NCBI GenBank assembly: GCA_037974665.1
Contig: CM075775.1
Location: 43,054,152 to 43,118,151 of the forward strand
Reading direction: 5' to 3'
From: Ehretia macrophylla
Lineage: Eukaryota; Streptophyta; Magnoliopsida; Boraginales; Ehretiaceae
Length of the DNA: 64,000 nt
In this document: in pieces, positions 1 through 11,799 of the stretch
Position numbering within the stretch: the first letter of the stretch is position 1
How the letters are laid out: the number at the start of each line of letters is the position of its first letter
Notes under the pieces: generated by a model
What the model was told of the DNA's origin: nothing
Database searches by the model: none
What the model saw: the letters and a program-made list of their open reading frames with translations, nothing else
Made by a program: the position numbers and the translations under genes

Positions 1-330
1 ATTTTTATTTATATAATAATAATAACAATAATTATTATTACTTTAGTTATATTATTATTATTATTATTATTGCAAAAGAAACTATATATAAAAGTTATGT
101 TATTATGGGTGTATGTTAGTCCTTTTAGAAATAAGTTTATTACCAACACATGCGAATAAGCTAATTCAATGTGTTTACTCTAGAATGACTAATTCCACGT
201 GCTGAGGAATGGGATTATCTTGGAAATGAAATTTTCAAGTTCATTCCTTCATACCAAGCATGAGAATCAAAATAGAATTGTGAATGTCATTTCATTTCCA
301 ACCTCATTCCAATGTACCAATCACTATAGC
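1..330. mobile_element. Partial Tourist-like MITE with ATT-repeat core
   Basis: The segment opens in an ATT/AAT microsatellite (1-75) and continues with sequence closely matching the right half of the complete element at 11800-12663: a 'GTGTTTACTCTAGAATGACT' block, a 'CATACCAAGCATGAGAATCA' block, and a right end reading CATTCCAATGTACCAATCAC, followed by TTA at 331-333. The left half lies outside the window. A PIF/Harbinger assignment is inferred from the better-preserved copy. The right tip is more diverged than in that copy, so this insertion looks older. Confidence 0.7.
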
Positions 331-333
331 TTA

Positions 334-1914
334 GGTCAATAGCAAAGACATCGACAACTGAAGTCTTTAACTCTTTGCTCTAGACTAATTGTGTCATGTC
401 CCAAGTCTGCAATGCTAGTTTTATATGTTTAAAAATAATTATTTAGGTCTTAAATTTATTTGTCCAAAATAATCAATTCAAATTACAAATAAGTCTACAA
501 AACCTGTTTATAAGCGACTCTTAACATGTCAACATGTTTCAACAATGTAATACTTGGCTGAGCATAACGCTTAGATCTCTCATTCGACTGGTAACTGGTT
601 CTGAATATTATTTAGTATTCTTCTAAATTTGCAAGCGAGACTAGTGTCATAGGCTTAAGAAAAATTAGTTGGATCTCAAATCTATAGGTCCAAATTGGTC
701 AAACAAATTTATAGTATGTCTAAAAAATTTATTTATAAACCACTCATTTAAGTTTGCCAACGTGGAACATTACAAATGGATGAGAAATAATTGCACGACT
801 TTAGCAATGAATGATTGACGAAAACAGAGAAAAAAATGGCTTCTCTAAGGTACGAAAGTCTAGTACTCTAACCTCTGTTATTCTTACTTTTGGACTTGGT
901 ATTCTAGTCCTAAAGTATGATATATTGGTATTTAGAATGAGTCATTAACCAAACGTGGGAGCTAAATATTTTGTTGGGGTAAAGTATTACATCATACAAA
1001 TAATGTGGGAATCACATCTTGACCCTGTATAAATCACTAGTCTTGTATCATCTGCTTAGTCCTGCGTGAATGTGCCTCTAATGAGGTCATTAGGTCCTTA
1101 ATAGAGAGTGATTATAATATATCGCACTAAAGAAGAAAATGATAAGTGAGTATTTATTAGTAGGTGTTATGAATTAGCCATTTTAAACTAGTAATTTGAG
1201 GCCCTAATAATTATTTCTAAAACCTACGATACTAGTTTTACTTAGAGGCCTAAGTTTCTAGGCTTCCAGCATGACAATCATCATTTGCAACCTTGAAATG
1301 CTTTATTAATTAAATGCCTGAAAAAAATAGAGGAGTGTATTAAAAGATTATTTGTTGGAATTTGTTTTAAATCCATGTGAATAATGCACCGTGAACTTAA
1401 AACTCAAGTGGATCCTACACGTTTATGTAGGAAGGATTGACTGCGTACATTTTCAACTTTTAAAATAAATGACGGTAACATATTCACTTATTTAAAACTA
1501 TCAAATAATGAATGGCAAATTTGATGATAAATTTGGATATTCAACTTTTTTTTTTGGTCAAAGTGGAGATTCAACTTAGAAAAGTAAAGAAGCTGTGAAG
1601 TGGGTTTCTCTTACATGGAAAAAAATAAAAGCAATGAATGATACTTAAAATAATCTGAAGTGTTGACACTTGGGCCCTAAAGGGCACCTATGTGTTTAAA
1701 TGGGGGCGGACCTAATACATATCATTAGGTTTGATCCAAACCACCGTTTACGTCCAGTACGGTTTGGCTCGCCCAGCTCGACTAGGTTTGTCTGCGTGGT
1801 TGTGGTGGTCCGAGTCTGGATATAACTTTATTTTTTGGAGAATTTCTGATTTAGAATTACTTAATGAATTCAATTGATTTTGTTCCAGAAATAAATGGGT
1901 TGTTACATGTTTAA
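334..1914. other. AT-rich intergenic DNA, no gene seen
   Basis: No reading frame, RNA gene or transposon end could be supported here. The stretch is AT-rich with scattered poly-A and poly-T runs. Around 1680-1800 there is a more GC-rich patch with an imperfect inverted repeat (CCTAAT...ATTAGG near 1709-1729), but no family was recognised. Confidence 0.5.
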
Positions 1915-3020
1915 TATAGCAGAAACTCTTTAAATTAATACTCGATAAATAAATAATCTCTTTTAAATAATAAAATTACCTGGTCCCAACTTGGAACCAG
2001 TGTAAAAATTAATAATCTCGATAAAATTATAAGATAATACATTTAAATTTATATATATATATTTTTTTTATAGACCTAGATATTTTATAAATTAATAATT
2101 AGCTAAAAAAATATATAATAAACTGACTATAAAATTTTCTCAAAATATAAATTAACAGTATTTTATTGTTAAGGTAGAAATTTGGAATTAGTAAGCCACT
2201 AGAGTAAGCTTCCTAAACCTGCACACACAAGCAACAAATGGCAGAGAATGTCCTCTAGTAATCACTCTGATACTTAAGTCAGTGAGGATTGCCTTGAGAA
2301 AGTTATGATTGAATGTATAATTCACTTAATGGAATTCGTTACCTTCATGGGTCAATAAGGTAGTTATTTATACCAATTTAGAATATTCTGTTTCCGGATT
2401 TTTCAGGATTGTGTCAACATTATGTTATTAATCCTGACCTCATGGGATGTCCTCGGGTTAGGATTGACTGCCCAACCTCTTGGGATGTCATCAAGTCGGG
2501 GTTAATCTAGTTGGGGCTTCCCCGACGTTGCTAGCTCTATTTCAAGGTAGTTGGGTATCAATGGTATTTTGGTCTTTTAGACGTAGCTCGAGTTTTCTTG
2601 TTAAACTTCAAATCTAGATAAATCTCATTTTAATGTCTTGGGATTGCTTTCTCATATTGCAACAAAAAGTTTTGGACGGACATTGATGCTTTGACTGTTT
2701 CCTTGCATTGCACCATTTGCAAAGGTTATATATGATCATCAAATTCAATTTCATTTCATCTTGAGAACATTTTGTCATGTTATCAATAATCTCATCTACG
2801 TTCAAAAACTATTTACTGGTGTAATCGCTGAAAAAAATTGAAGAGATGGTTGACATTTATTTTTTTACGGTACCTAACGCATTAATTAGATTTAATTCAT
2901 TAATGGTATGTCTATCTTTATAAGTTAATAATTATTAATTTATTGATAAATTAATATCTCGTTGAATTAATAGAATGTAGGTGGTCCTAACACTATTATT
3001 TCAAAAGGTTATACTGTATA
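1915..3020. mobile_element. Old terminal-inverted-repeat element with foreign interior
   Basis: The left edge reads CAGAAACTCTTTAAATTAAT, then ACTCGATAAATAAATAATCT and the phrase 'GGTCCCAACTTGGAACC'. The right edge carries the mirrored phrase in reverse complement: GGTGGTCCTAACAC, then a tip whose reverse complement is TACAGTATAACCTTTTGAAA. This pairing of 'acagtataacctcttt...' tips with 'ggtcccaac' blocks is common in plant non-autonomous DNA elements. The centre (about 2165-2860) is less AT-rich and reads like an unrelated insertion. No target-site duplication was certain, so the limits are approximate and the superfamily is open. Confidence 0.45.
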
Positions 3021-3084
3021 AGCTCATTTGTTGGGCCAGTTTAAGCAAAGTTAAGTTGGGTCGTTTTCCCAACTTTATCTCTTA

Positions 3085-3507
3085 GGCCTTTTCTAGCAGG
3101 TTCTTTAAAAATGCAAAATCTCTACATGTAAAGATACTTTTGGAGACTTTTGTCTCCAGCAGCATCTCTACAAATTTTCTACAATGTAAAGAATTTGTAG
3201 ATGATCTCTATAATGTAGAGAATTTGTAGATGATCTCTACAATTTGATTCACCATCTCCACATATAAAGATTATCTACAAATTCTCTAAAAACAAAGATT
3301 GAGTAAATGTAGAGAAACTGTTAGAGTAAAACTAAAATAGAGAAGCTGCTGGAGTAAAATTAAAATAGAGATTCTCTAAAAACAGATATTGAGCAAATGT
3401 AGAGAAGTTGTTGGAGTGAAACTAAAATAAAAAATCTATAGATGTAGAGAAATTGTTCAAAATCTCTACATGTAGAAAAAAAAAATAAAGAAGTTGTTGG
3501 AATTGCC
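3085..3507. mobile_element. Tourist-like MITE (PIF/Harbinger), TSD TTA
   Basis: A 423-bp non-coding element flanked on both sides by TTA (3082-3084 and 3508-3510), the usual PIF/Harbinger target site. The left tip is GGCCTTTTCTAGCAGGTTCT; the reverse complement of the right tip is GGCAATTCCAACAACTTCTT, giving imperfect terminal inverted repeats of the 'GGCCTTCTCCAACAG' type. The interior folds back repeatedly around blocks such as TGTAGAGAAACTGTTAGAGT and ATCTCTACAAATTTTCTACA. The element at 27558-27934 shares these internal blocks. It has no coding capacity. Confidence 0.8.
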
Positions 3508-3510
3508 TTA

Positions 3511-4770
3511 GCATTATTACCCAACATTAGTGGTTGAGATATTACATTCATTTTTTGGTACGATTAATTTTGTAGAATCAATCCCTAGCTTTATAATGGT
3601 GATTTAGAATGTTTAGATATGACATGTATGTTTTTATATAAATACTAGGGTCGTAGGCTTGGACTTTTAACATTAAAAACAAGGGCGGAGCAAAAAATTT
3701 TATATTAAGGGACAAGATTTAATTAAGAAGACTGACGATATTAAATATTTTAAATATAAACAAGTGTAAATAATACTATTTAGTAAAAATCACATAAACA
3801 TTATGTAAGAGAAAGTTTATCGATTCACTAAATAAAATTGGATTGTCTCTCTTCCATGGAATACATAGAATCCATCAATTATCATGTCAATAAGAATATC
3901 TTTAGCAAAATCTTTTTCAATAGAGATAATTAAGCTATATATGAGAAGTCATTCTCCATCTGGTTGAGCTAGAGATCCAATAGCTTTGTTCAATGAGGCC
4001 TATAACAAGAGTACAAGACCATCTCACAATTTTAGTTAGTTATCAAGTAAAACAAATAAATAAGTTCTACAAAACATACGATACATACTTATATTTAATC
4101 TAAAATAAGAATAATTAACGCATTTAATTTAATAAAAGAGGAATTGATGTAGGCATATTTCAAACAATCTTATATATACAATGTAAAGAAATATTAAACC
4201 AGTAGAATATAAATATATAAAAGTTGATTAACCAAAGAAAATTGAGAATTAAATTGACAATGTATCAATATAAATACAAAAAATAACAAATAATAAATAC
4301 ATTAAAATATATCTTAACTCATATTGAAAATAGAGTTCTTCGAATTCAATTCCAATCGTTTGTCTAGAGAGTGAAACTTGATAATTTCATTTGTGTGATG
4401 AATGAAAAAAGGGAAGAAAGAATTGGGAAAGTAGAAAGTGAATAATAGTTTGTGCTGCAAAAGTGAAAAAATGGATCATATGTGTAGAGTTAAAAGAAAA
4501 GGAAAGAAGAGAAAAATGTATTGAGGTAAAAGAAAGAAAAACAATGAGGGGAAAAAGGGAATCAGCCATGTGAGAATGGAAAAAAGGAAGAGAAAAAATT
4601 AAGTGGGAAAAAGGGAAATGGGCCACACGGGGATGGGATAAGGAAAAGGGAATGGGAATTGGTAAAAGGTGAAAAAGTGTTGTAAATTTGAATAAAGGGA
4701 CAAAATGAGTCAAAAATTAGGGAGGCCATACCATCTTTTTTTAAAATTTTACATATGTTAATTTTTTCTT
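3511..4770. other. AT-rich filler with a purine-rich tract
   Basis: No gene is supported. From about 3680 the sequence begins 'GGGCGGAGC', and near 4715 it ends 'GGGAGGCCATACC', phrases common at the edges of old plant repeats, so this may be a worn non-autonomous element. Positions 4400-4690 are strongly purine-biased on the plus strand (GGGAAGAAAG, GGAAAAGGGAATGGG and similar), which produces open frames of low-complexity Phe/Pro/Ser/His on the minus strand that do not look like protein. Confidence 0.45.
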
Positions 4771-4789
4771 TTTTTGAGTCTTGGGGCCT

Positions 4790-6230
4790 CAAGACTTGAG
4801 CCCACTCAGGTAAGCCATCAATGCCATGAAGTCCTCAAGGTTGGGGATTCTGAGGGACTCTTCATTAAATCTAGCTGTGTAAGCCCTCAAACTTTCTCCT
4901 CTATGCTGCTTCACCGACAGCAATGTCGAAGTATGGCGGGTTGCGCGTCGGCTTCCCTCGAAACGAGACATGAAAGCCTTAGCCAGCTGATGAAAACTTA
5001 CAATAGAGCCGGGACGAAGTTTTTGAAACCAGTCCAAGGCATTGCCAACCAGGGTGGTCGGGAATGTCTTTGTCTTCATGAGGCCGGACATATCATGCAG
5101 AGTCATGTGGTGATCAAAGTTGAGCAAGCGGTTGGCTGGGTCGCCGTCCCCATTGTAGACTACTAGGTTAGGCATCCGGTTGCCGGTAGGTAGTGGCGTG
5201 GCTAGTACCTCGGGTGAGAGTGGGCTTATGCCGAGCTGGTTAATGACCTTGGCTATGGCAGCCGCGCTCTTGGCCTACTCGAGGTCGGCTTGAGCCGCCC
5301 TTTTAGCTCTTGCCTCCTCGGGTCTCGCCATCGGCTCTAGGAAGCTCTCTTCGTCTTACGTCCGCTTTCGCCTTGGGTTTGGGATGCGAAATTGTGGACA
5401 CGAGGGCCGCGACATAACTTCTTGAAGAGCCAGGGGATCCGCACCTAACCGGGCTACCTGCACCTTAAGTTCCCCAAACATCCTCAGCATCATCCTTATC
5501 GCTGGTGATAGGCTAGAGTTGAGGTCTCCATCTGTCGTGGGGTTGGTTTGGGTGGCTAAGTATATACGTTGACTCGTTCCAACGTAGGCTTGGGTTGGGT
5601 TTTAGCTACGCATTTGCGTAGTTTCAAGGTCCCCATCCGGGTTGAGCGAATCCTCTACCGGTGCGCTGTGGCTTCTCATTTGTATCATGGTGGTTTCTCA
5701 ATGAGTGGTAAGGAGAGTGATAAAAAGAACTATTTCCCACAGATTGTGCCAAACTGTCGAGGTCAGAATCTCAACGTTGAGGTTGGAAAGCTACTCCTGC
5801 CGAGCTGGATTTCTGGGTCGGCTCCTCGACTTGGAATTTCGGGTCGGCTACTTGACTTGTACAAGGGAAAGGAAGGAAAATGTGGGGTGACGACCCGGAT
5901 TTTCCCCTAGGGCGTGCGAATAATTAGTATGTCCGAGCTGGCGAAGTAGCTAAGGGCATGTAATGAGCAGTTACTTTTGAAATGAAGGGTGGAGCTCTAT
6001 TTATACTAAATTTAGACATGAGAGCATTTAATGAGGTGCAGCTTTATGTCCCATCAGGGCTTTATGTCCCATCAGAACAGCTGTTTGTTGAGGTCGGGGT
6101 TTTCTTGGGTCGGGGTGAGATCGGATCAGCATCCAGGTTGGGCATTAGCTAAATGTGTTGGGCTTGGCTCGGATTAGCCTACCTTAGCTCGACATGGGTA
6201 TCTTACCTCAGCTCGGGGTCCCCCTCGTCA
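4790..6230 (-). mobile_element. Ty3/gypsy relic: one LTR plus gag region
   Basis: A gypsy-type fossil read on the minus strand. The LTR (5755-6230, TG...CA ends) contains a TATA-like GTATAAATAGAG. Next to it, at about 5734-5754, is a primer-binding-like segment (TTTGGCACAATCTGTGGGAA), comparable with TTGGCGCCATCTGTGGGAAT at 34891. Further inward the frame at 4789-5175 encodes a typical retrotransposon gag segment (VVYNGDGDPANRL, FPTTLVGNALDWFQKL, SRFEGSRR, LLSVKQHRGESLRAYTARFN). Pol and the second LTR are absent; the element is a broken 5-prime remnant. The gag resembles that of the split relic at 34491-45325, so both belong to one family. Its LTR lies about 50 bp from the end of receptor-kinase pseudogene A. 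Confidence 0.8.
5755..6230 (-). repeat. LTR of the gypsy relic
   Basis: A 476-bp LTR with inverted ends TGTCGAGG and CCTCGTCA (plus-strand view) and a TATA-like GTATAAATAGAG on the minus strand around 5990-6005. A short block, TTTATGTCCCATCAG, occurs twice in tandem near 6040-6078. Only one LTR remains, so its age cannot be estimated. Confidence 0.75.
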
Positions 6231-6282
6231 AAAACATTTGGTAATCATAAAGAAGATTAATTGAAAATTAATGGAAAATGAG

Positions 6283-7648
6283 TAAAGATAAGCCCATTTC
6301 ACCCTTTTATCGGCTAAGTGATACATTGAAGGTGAACCTACAGAAACTTCTGCTTCACTAGATCCACATATGGCATTGGAGCCATTGTGAATTGCGGGTT
6401 CTGATGTTTGCACACTAGTGGGAATTTTCAAGAATGTGCTAACACGAAAAGAGGGACGCCTGACGCCATTAAACAATATGTTTTTCGTGTAACATGTTCC
6501 TTCCCCAGTTAACTTGTAGTTAAATGCTGCACAACGGAAATCATCCAAGCAAAGTTTCTTGCATGCTTCAAATGAAACAGATGTAGTATAACTGAGATCG
6601 TAACCCCAGAAATCTGTCTTGGGAACCTCCAAAAACTTCACCTGCTGAGAGTTCAAAAGGCTTCGATGGAACTTTGGCTTGCAGGCTTCACTCCAATCAC
6701 TTGGATCACTCACCTCATATATCCAGGGGGACAAGAACACCTAGGTTCTGGGGCATAAACACAGATTGCATTTTCTCCATACATCCCGTGCACGTTACAC
6801 TATTGTCCGATAGCTTGCCATGATATCTTCCAATTTGAATTGATCAAGCTATAGATCCTCAGGTTGCCATCAGAGTCTATTGTTAGCCTTCTTTTGATCA
6901 CAAAACCCTCATCTATAGCACTAACTTGCAACCGATCACTTGATTGAAACCGGCCTATATCATCCAAGAAAGCAATTCTGCTGCTGTTGTAATTTGTTCT
7001 TTCATTTTGGAACACAGTATTACTAGGATTAGGCCAGTAAATACTTGATATTTGAGGGCCATCATAGATCATACTTAAAACATTGTTACTGTCAAAATAT
7101 AAACTGAAGTAGCCTGGTGCATAACTACCTTTTCTCAATGAAGACATCAACCTTTTGCTCTTGGTGAAGGCAAAAGAGTATCGGTAGGATAGTCGAAACT
7201 CTGCCAGAGAATCTTCCCTTCTGGATTGAGTAGGACAAGGTTGCCTGAGTTAAGCAGCTCAGCTCTAACAACGTCAGTTGAGGTGGTGTTAGTTTGCCAG
7301 ACAATTGTTTTGTCAACATCTATGACGACCATGGCTCCATTCCCCCAGAGTGATACCTTGGAGCCGCGGCCATTGACCGGCCTGTCCCGGTTAGCCATCC
7401 AAACAACGGTTCTGTCTTTTGTATGGGTGAACCATATTGCGAACCAGTAAGCATTGCTCCCCACACCTTAGAAGCCACAGGTGAATGACTTGTCTGGGGA
7501 TGTGATGAAATCTGAATCATCTTCAACAGATAGACTACCACCCCTTTGTCAAATATTGCTGAGATTTCGACAACGCGGAGTTGTAGGAAGAACTGATAAG
7601 AAGGAAAAACAGAAGACAAGAAAATGCTAGGTTTCGGTTTCTGATCAT
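6283..7648 (-). pseudogene. S-domain receptor-like kinase pseudogene A (N-terminal half)
   Basis: Broken copy of a G-type lectin S-receptor-like Ser/Thr kinase, a plasma-membrane receptor family (ZmPK1-like) usually encoded by one exon. The ATG at 7648 starts a signal peptide (MIRNRNLAFSCLLFFLLISS). Order on the minus strand: B-lectin domain (SNAYWFAIWFTHTKDRTVVW, ANRDRPV, WQSFDYPTDTLLPS), S-locus glycoprotein region (SSIYWPNP, RRLTIDSDGNLRIYSLINS), EGF-like remnant, PAN domain (ACKKLCLDDFRCAAFNYK), and the start of the membrane segment (WAYLYSF). Compared with copy C it has a frameshift after the signal peptide (about 7535-7560), an in-frame TAA where C reads Phe-Tyr-Gly (about 7467), a loss after 'DTLLPS' (about 7147), and a stop before the EGF-like part. 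The kinase domain is absent; the gypsy relic begins 53 bp further on. Confidence 0.88.
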
Positions 7649-7693
7649 GGCTGAAAATTTGTTAATGCACAAAGAACTTGCATTGAGGATGAG

Positions 7694-7703
7694 AAATATA
7701 TAA
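7694..7703 (-). promoter_or_regulatory. Probable TATA box of pseudogene A
   Basis: On the minus strand TTATATATTT lies about 46-55 bp upstream of the ATG at 7648. The sequence around it (TATATATTTCTCAT) is conserved upstream of copy C, so it looks like an inherited core promoter. Confidence 0.5.
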
Positions 7704-7741
7704 ATGTGGTACAATTCTTTAATTTGTTTCTCCATCGTCAT

Positions 7742-8215
7742 AAATGGGAGTAGTTATGTAATATCCCACGTTGGTGTGATTGTAAATTTGAGTAATTTAT
7801 AAGTGGTATTATTGGTATAAAAAATAACTTGAATTAATTATTTTAGATCAATTAATAAGAGGTTTGAACAGTTATATTTTATGATTACAATACCAATCAT
7901 GCTTGCAAGCTTAAAATTCTGGTCTTGAAGTATTACAAATTAGACAGAGAGATATGAATATTCAGGTTTGACCGTTGGCTAAATAATGATTCATTTCGGG
8001 GGATTTCGTACAAGGACTTTTTCTCTTCCTTTTTTTGGTAAGTTATGCTTCCCATGGCTGCATCTTGTGCCTGCCATGAAGATTAGGAGGATTCGGTCCA
8101 TGGTTTCGACTCTCATTTTTTTTTTGATCTATGGGAGGTGAGAGTCGTCTAGATAACAATTCTTTTTGGGAAGACTCTCCTCTTTTATCCTTCTTCACAA
8201 GAAGCCCAAAGGTTC
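7742..8215. other. Spacer between pseudogenes A and B
   Basis: This AT-rich stretch separates the two divergent receptor-kinase fragments and holds no gene. At about 7756 it carries TGTAATATCCCA, the same 12-mer seen at about 10804, which resembles the first bases of the TGTAAYRCCC-type LTRs elsewhere in the window; it may be a scrap of an old LTR. Homology to the receptor kinases resumes abruptly near 8216. Confidence 0.4.
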
Positions 8216-9886
8216 TGTGATCAAAAGGAGGCTGACAATAGACTACGATGGTAACCTTAGAATCTATAGCTTGATCAATTCAACTGGCTTATGGAAGGTT
8301 TCGTGGCAAGCTATGGGACAACCGTGTAACGTGCACGGGCTGTGCGGAAAAAATGCAATATGTGCTAATGCCCCAGATGCCAGGTGTTCTTGTGCCCCTG
8401 GATATGAGGTAAGAAATCATAGTGATTGGAGTGAAGGCTGCAAGCTGAAGTTCAATCAAAGCCATTTGAACTCTCAGTAGGTGAAATTTGTGGAGATTCT
8501 CTACACTGATTACTGGGGTTACGATCTCAATTACAGCCAAACTATTTCATTAGAAGCCTGCAAGAAACTTTGTTTGGATGATTTCGATGTTTAGCATTTA
8601 GCTATAGGTTAACTAGGCAAGGTCTATGTTTCACGAAAAGCGAGTTGTTTAATGGAGTCAGGACTCCGTCTTTTCCTGGTAGTATATACTTAAAAATCCC
8701 TAGTAGTCTGCAAACATCATAACTCACAATTCTCAATGGATCTAATTCCATTTGTGGATCTAGTGAAGCAGAAATCCTTGTAGGTTCTCCTTCTATGTAT
8801 CACTTAGACAATAAAAGGGTCAGATGGGTTTATCTCTACTCATTTGCATTGGTTATAGGAGCTATCGAGTATTTGTGTTTCATATTAGGCTGGTGGTTTT
8901 TGTTCAGAAAACATGGTGTTCCAGATTCCAACAAGGATGGATATTACATGATATCGAGCCAATTCAAGTGGTTTAGTTATGCTGAACTCAAGAAGACAAC
9001 AAAGAATTTCAAGGAAGAGCTAGGAAGAGGAGGCTCTGGTGCTGTTTACAAGGGCGTGCTGGAAGATGAAAAGATTGAGGCAGTAAAAAGACTGGAAGAT
9101 GTTTTTCAAGCAGAAGAAGAGTTCTGGGCAGAAATGACCACAATTGGGAAAATCAATCACATGAATCTTGTGAGAATGTGGGGATTTTGTTCAGAAAAGA
9201 AACACAAGCTCTTGGTCTACGAGTATGTCAAAAAATTCTCTCTTGACAAGAATTTATTCACAACCTCAAATTTCTTAGAATGGAAACAAAGATTCGAAGT
9301 GGCATTAGGGACAGCCAAAGGTTTGGCCTACCTTCACCACAAGTGTTTAGAATGGGTTATCCATTGTGATATGAAACCAGAAAATATACTTTTAGATAGT
9401 GAATTTCAACCCAAGATTGCAGATTTTGGTTTAGCAAAGCTGTTACAAAGAGATGACTTTGGTTCAGGAGTCTCCAAAGTTCAAGGAACAAAAGGTTATA
9501 TAGCTCCAAAGTGGGCTCTGAACCATTCTATTACCGTAAAAGTTGATGTTTATGGCTATGGAGTTGTAATCCTGGAGATGGTGAAAGGAATACAGCTTTC
9601 GAATTGGGTGCTAGATGACAACAATAAGCAGGTAGCAGAGCTTACAAAATTTGTTAGGTTTGTGAAGAAGAAAATTGAGTCTGGAAAAGATCACTCCTGG
9701 GTAGAAAGGATAGTGGATACTAGATTACAAGGAAAATATAGCAAGAATCAGGCTGCAACGCTTGTAAAAATTGGCCTAGCTTGTGTAGAGGAGGAGAGAA
9801 GCAAACGACCTACAATGGCATCAGTTGTTCAAACTCTATTAGAATGCGAAGACGAATCAATAGTCCACAATCCAGACACACTGTAA
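8216..9886 (+). pseudogene. S-domain receptor-like kinase pseudogene B (C-terminal half)
   Basis: Second broken G-type lectin receptor kinase. Homology starts mid-ectodomain (VIKRRLTIDYDGNLRIYSL), then EGF-like (CNVHGLCGKNAICANAPDA) and PAN remnants; the B-lectin domain and start codon are gone. Relative to copy C there is a TAG for the second Gln of SQQ (8478-8480), a frameshift in the PAN domain near 8582, and a TAA near 8720. The last 363 codons (8795-9886) are open: transmembrane helix (about residues 10-35), then a kinase with glycine loop GRGGSGAVYKG, lysine in AVKRL, catalytic loop HCDMKPENILL (non-RD) and ADFGLAKL. The APE motif reads APK (Lys codon 9509-9511), which would weaken the activation segment. 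The kinase half could still be transcribed, but a functional receptor is unlikely. Confidence 0.9.
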
Positions 9887-10947
9887 TTACATCTAACATG
9901 AAGTGAAAAGTTTTCACAACGTTCGAGAACGAAGGGGTGGAGTCGACTAACGTTTGTAACCCAACATGGAGTTACTTTGTAATAAATTTTTCTTTGCATT
10001 CTGTCATGTAAAAAACTTTCCTTGTTTCTTCTTGGGATAATTGTTATTTGCATTTGTTACTCGTTTTGGATCATGTACACGTAGTAGCAAAATGGACGTG
10101 AAATCTTAAAGGCAATTCCATGCTTGCATAAAATAGTTGCTGGTTTGACCTTTGACTAAATAATGTGATTCATTTGGACTAGGACACGTGCAATCATGAA
10201 AGTGGAGGGGATTGCATACGGAAGAGAGGCCAAGTCAACTCTAAGTGACTTGAAATATGCATTAGCACGTCCCTATATTATAAGATTTGTAATTTAAAAT
10301 AATTTTAATATGATTTCTCTTCATTATTTATAAAAGAAGGTCCAAGAATACAGGAAGAGGAGATCACATAACCATTTGAGTAAACATAAATGGTATTTTT
10401 TTTTTTTGCGTGTGTTTTACCCTTCAATTAGATAACTAGCAAGAAATGCTTACGCGTGAGAAAGAAGAAAGCATTAATTGTATCATTTTTTTTACCTCTA
10501 TTAATTTTACTCATAATATTATAATGTAAAAATATAAGGTTTATGAAGAATCCAAATCCACTCAACTGGGCCCAATCCACAAACTCCATACCTTCATAAA
10601 GATAATTAGTAAGGAATGCTTTAATGAAAAATTTGCATATCTATGCTCCTAATGTGCAATAAAAAAATGTAAAATTAGCTTTACAAAAACAATAATGAAC
10701 CACTTAATTTGGCAAACAGGTCTTCAAAATGCAGAGATATGCAAATTTTTAATTAAAACCCCTCAAAAGGACCTCATCTTGCAAATTTATCAAATTGGTT
10801 GATGTAATATCCCAAAAATTTGGTTGGGGTCAACTTGTAATATTAAAATTCTATAGGGGTCATTTTATAATTATGGCTTTTTGACATAAAATATTTATCT
10901 ATAAAAAATATATTTTCTTGGCCCATTTCCTTTGTGCTTCAAACGTG

Positions 10948-10978
<31 letters not shown>

Positions 10979-11799
10979 TTAATGAGAAAAAGAAAAGCAA
11001 GAACATGAAGAAGATTGAATGGTAAGTTTTAAATTCAACATATTCATGGGTATAAGTCTATGTATATGTGTATATGTATGTATATTTCACTTGAAGCATG
11101 CTTGAACCGCTTGAGCATCCATGGGGTTGATGCCTAAAATCAGGGGTGGAGTCAAGCACCGAGGGTCAGTATAGGCACCTAGTGCTTATTTTTGCCTTTG
11201 AAAAACGACACGCATCACTTTTAATGGATTTGAAATTTTTTTGTAAGTTCAATTGTTATTTTCAATTGTTTGTAAACATTGTCTCATTAGCTTCGTCTCA
11301 TCCCCTACCCCAGTGATGCCCCTTATAGTCGTGAGACATCTCGTAGTCATTAGACATACTCGTATTTATAAGATAATGTTATAAAACGAAACAATAATTG
11401 ACGTGGGATATATAGAGTGTTTTATAAGTAATTATTTGGATTAATATTTGGGGACCTGTAAATTTAAGATTCGAGATAATTATTTTTAAACCTATAACAC
11501 TTGTCTCATTTGGCAATTTAGTATTATAAACTTGGTGTACGACAAGCATAATATTTGAAGTCCATTCTGCTACTAAGTGAAAGTGTATTTGATGCGTGAA
11601 ACGTGATATGCGTTCATAAATTTGTGTTGTACTTTTAAAATTGTGAGATATAATATTAATGTTGTTTATAATTTAGTGTTACAATTTTAAGTAATAATTC
11701 AAGTTAACCATTTTAGACTCATCGTTATCTTTCTAATTAATAAGTTAGAATTAACCATTTTTTTGTCAAAGAATTAACCATTTTGTTGTGAAGCATTAA
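9887..11799. other. AT-rich intergenic DNA with (AG)n tract
   Basis: No gene seen. An (AG)n microsatellite of about 25 bp lies at 10954-10978. From about 10804 the sequence TGTAATATCCCAAAAATTTG resembles the opening of the long gypsy LTRs in this window, and the following 600 bp may be a worn LTR, but no matching end or duplication was found. Confidence 0.4.
9981..9986 (+). terminator. Possible poly(A) signal of pseudogene B
   Basis: AATAAA lies 95 bp after the stop codon of the B kinase frame, in a T-rich context, a normal position for a plant near-upstream polyadenylation element. AT-rich DNA gives such hexamers by chance, so the call is tentative. Confidence 0.35.

Noticed and set aside
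4387-4792. Two overlapping minus-strand open frames
   Set aside because: Low-complexity Phe/Ser/Pro/His from a purine-rich tract; no conserved motif.
4774-5166. Plus-strand open frame of 130 codons
   Set aside because: It is the antisense shadow of the gag sequence at 4789-5175, which has recognisable gag motifs on the minus strand.
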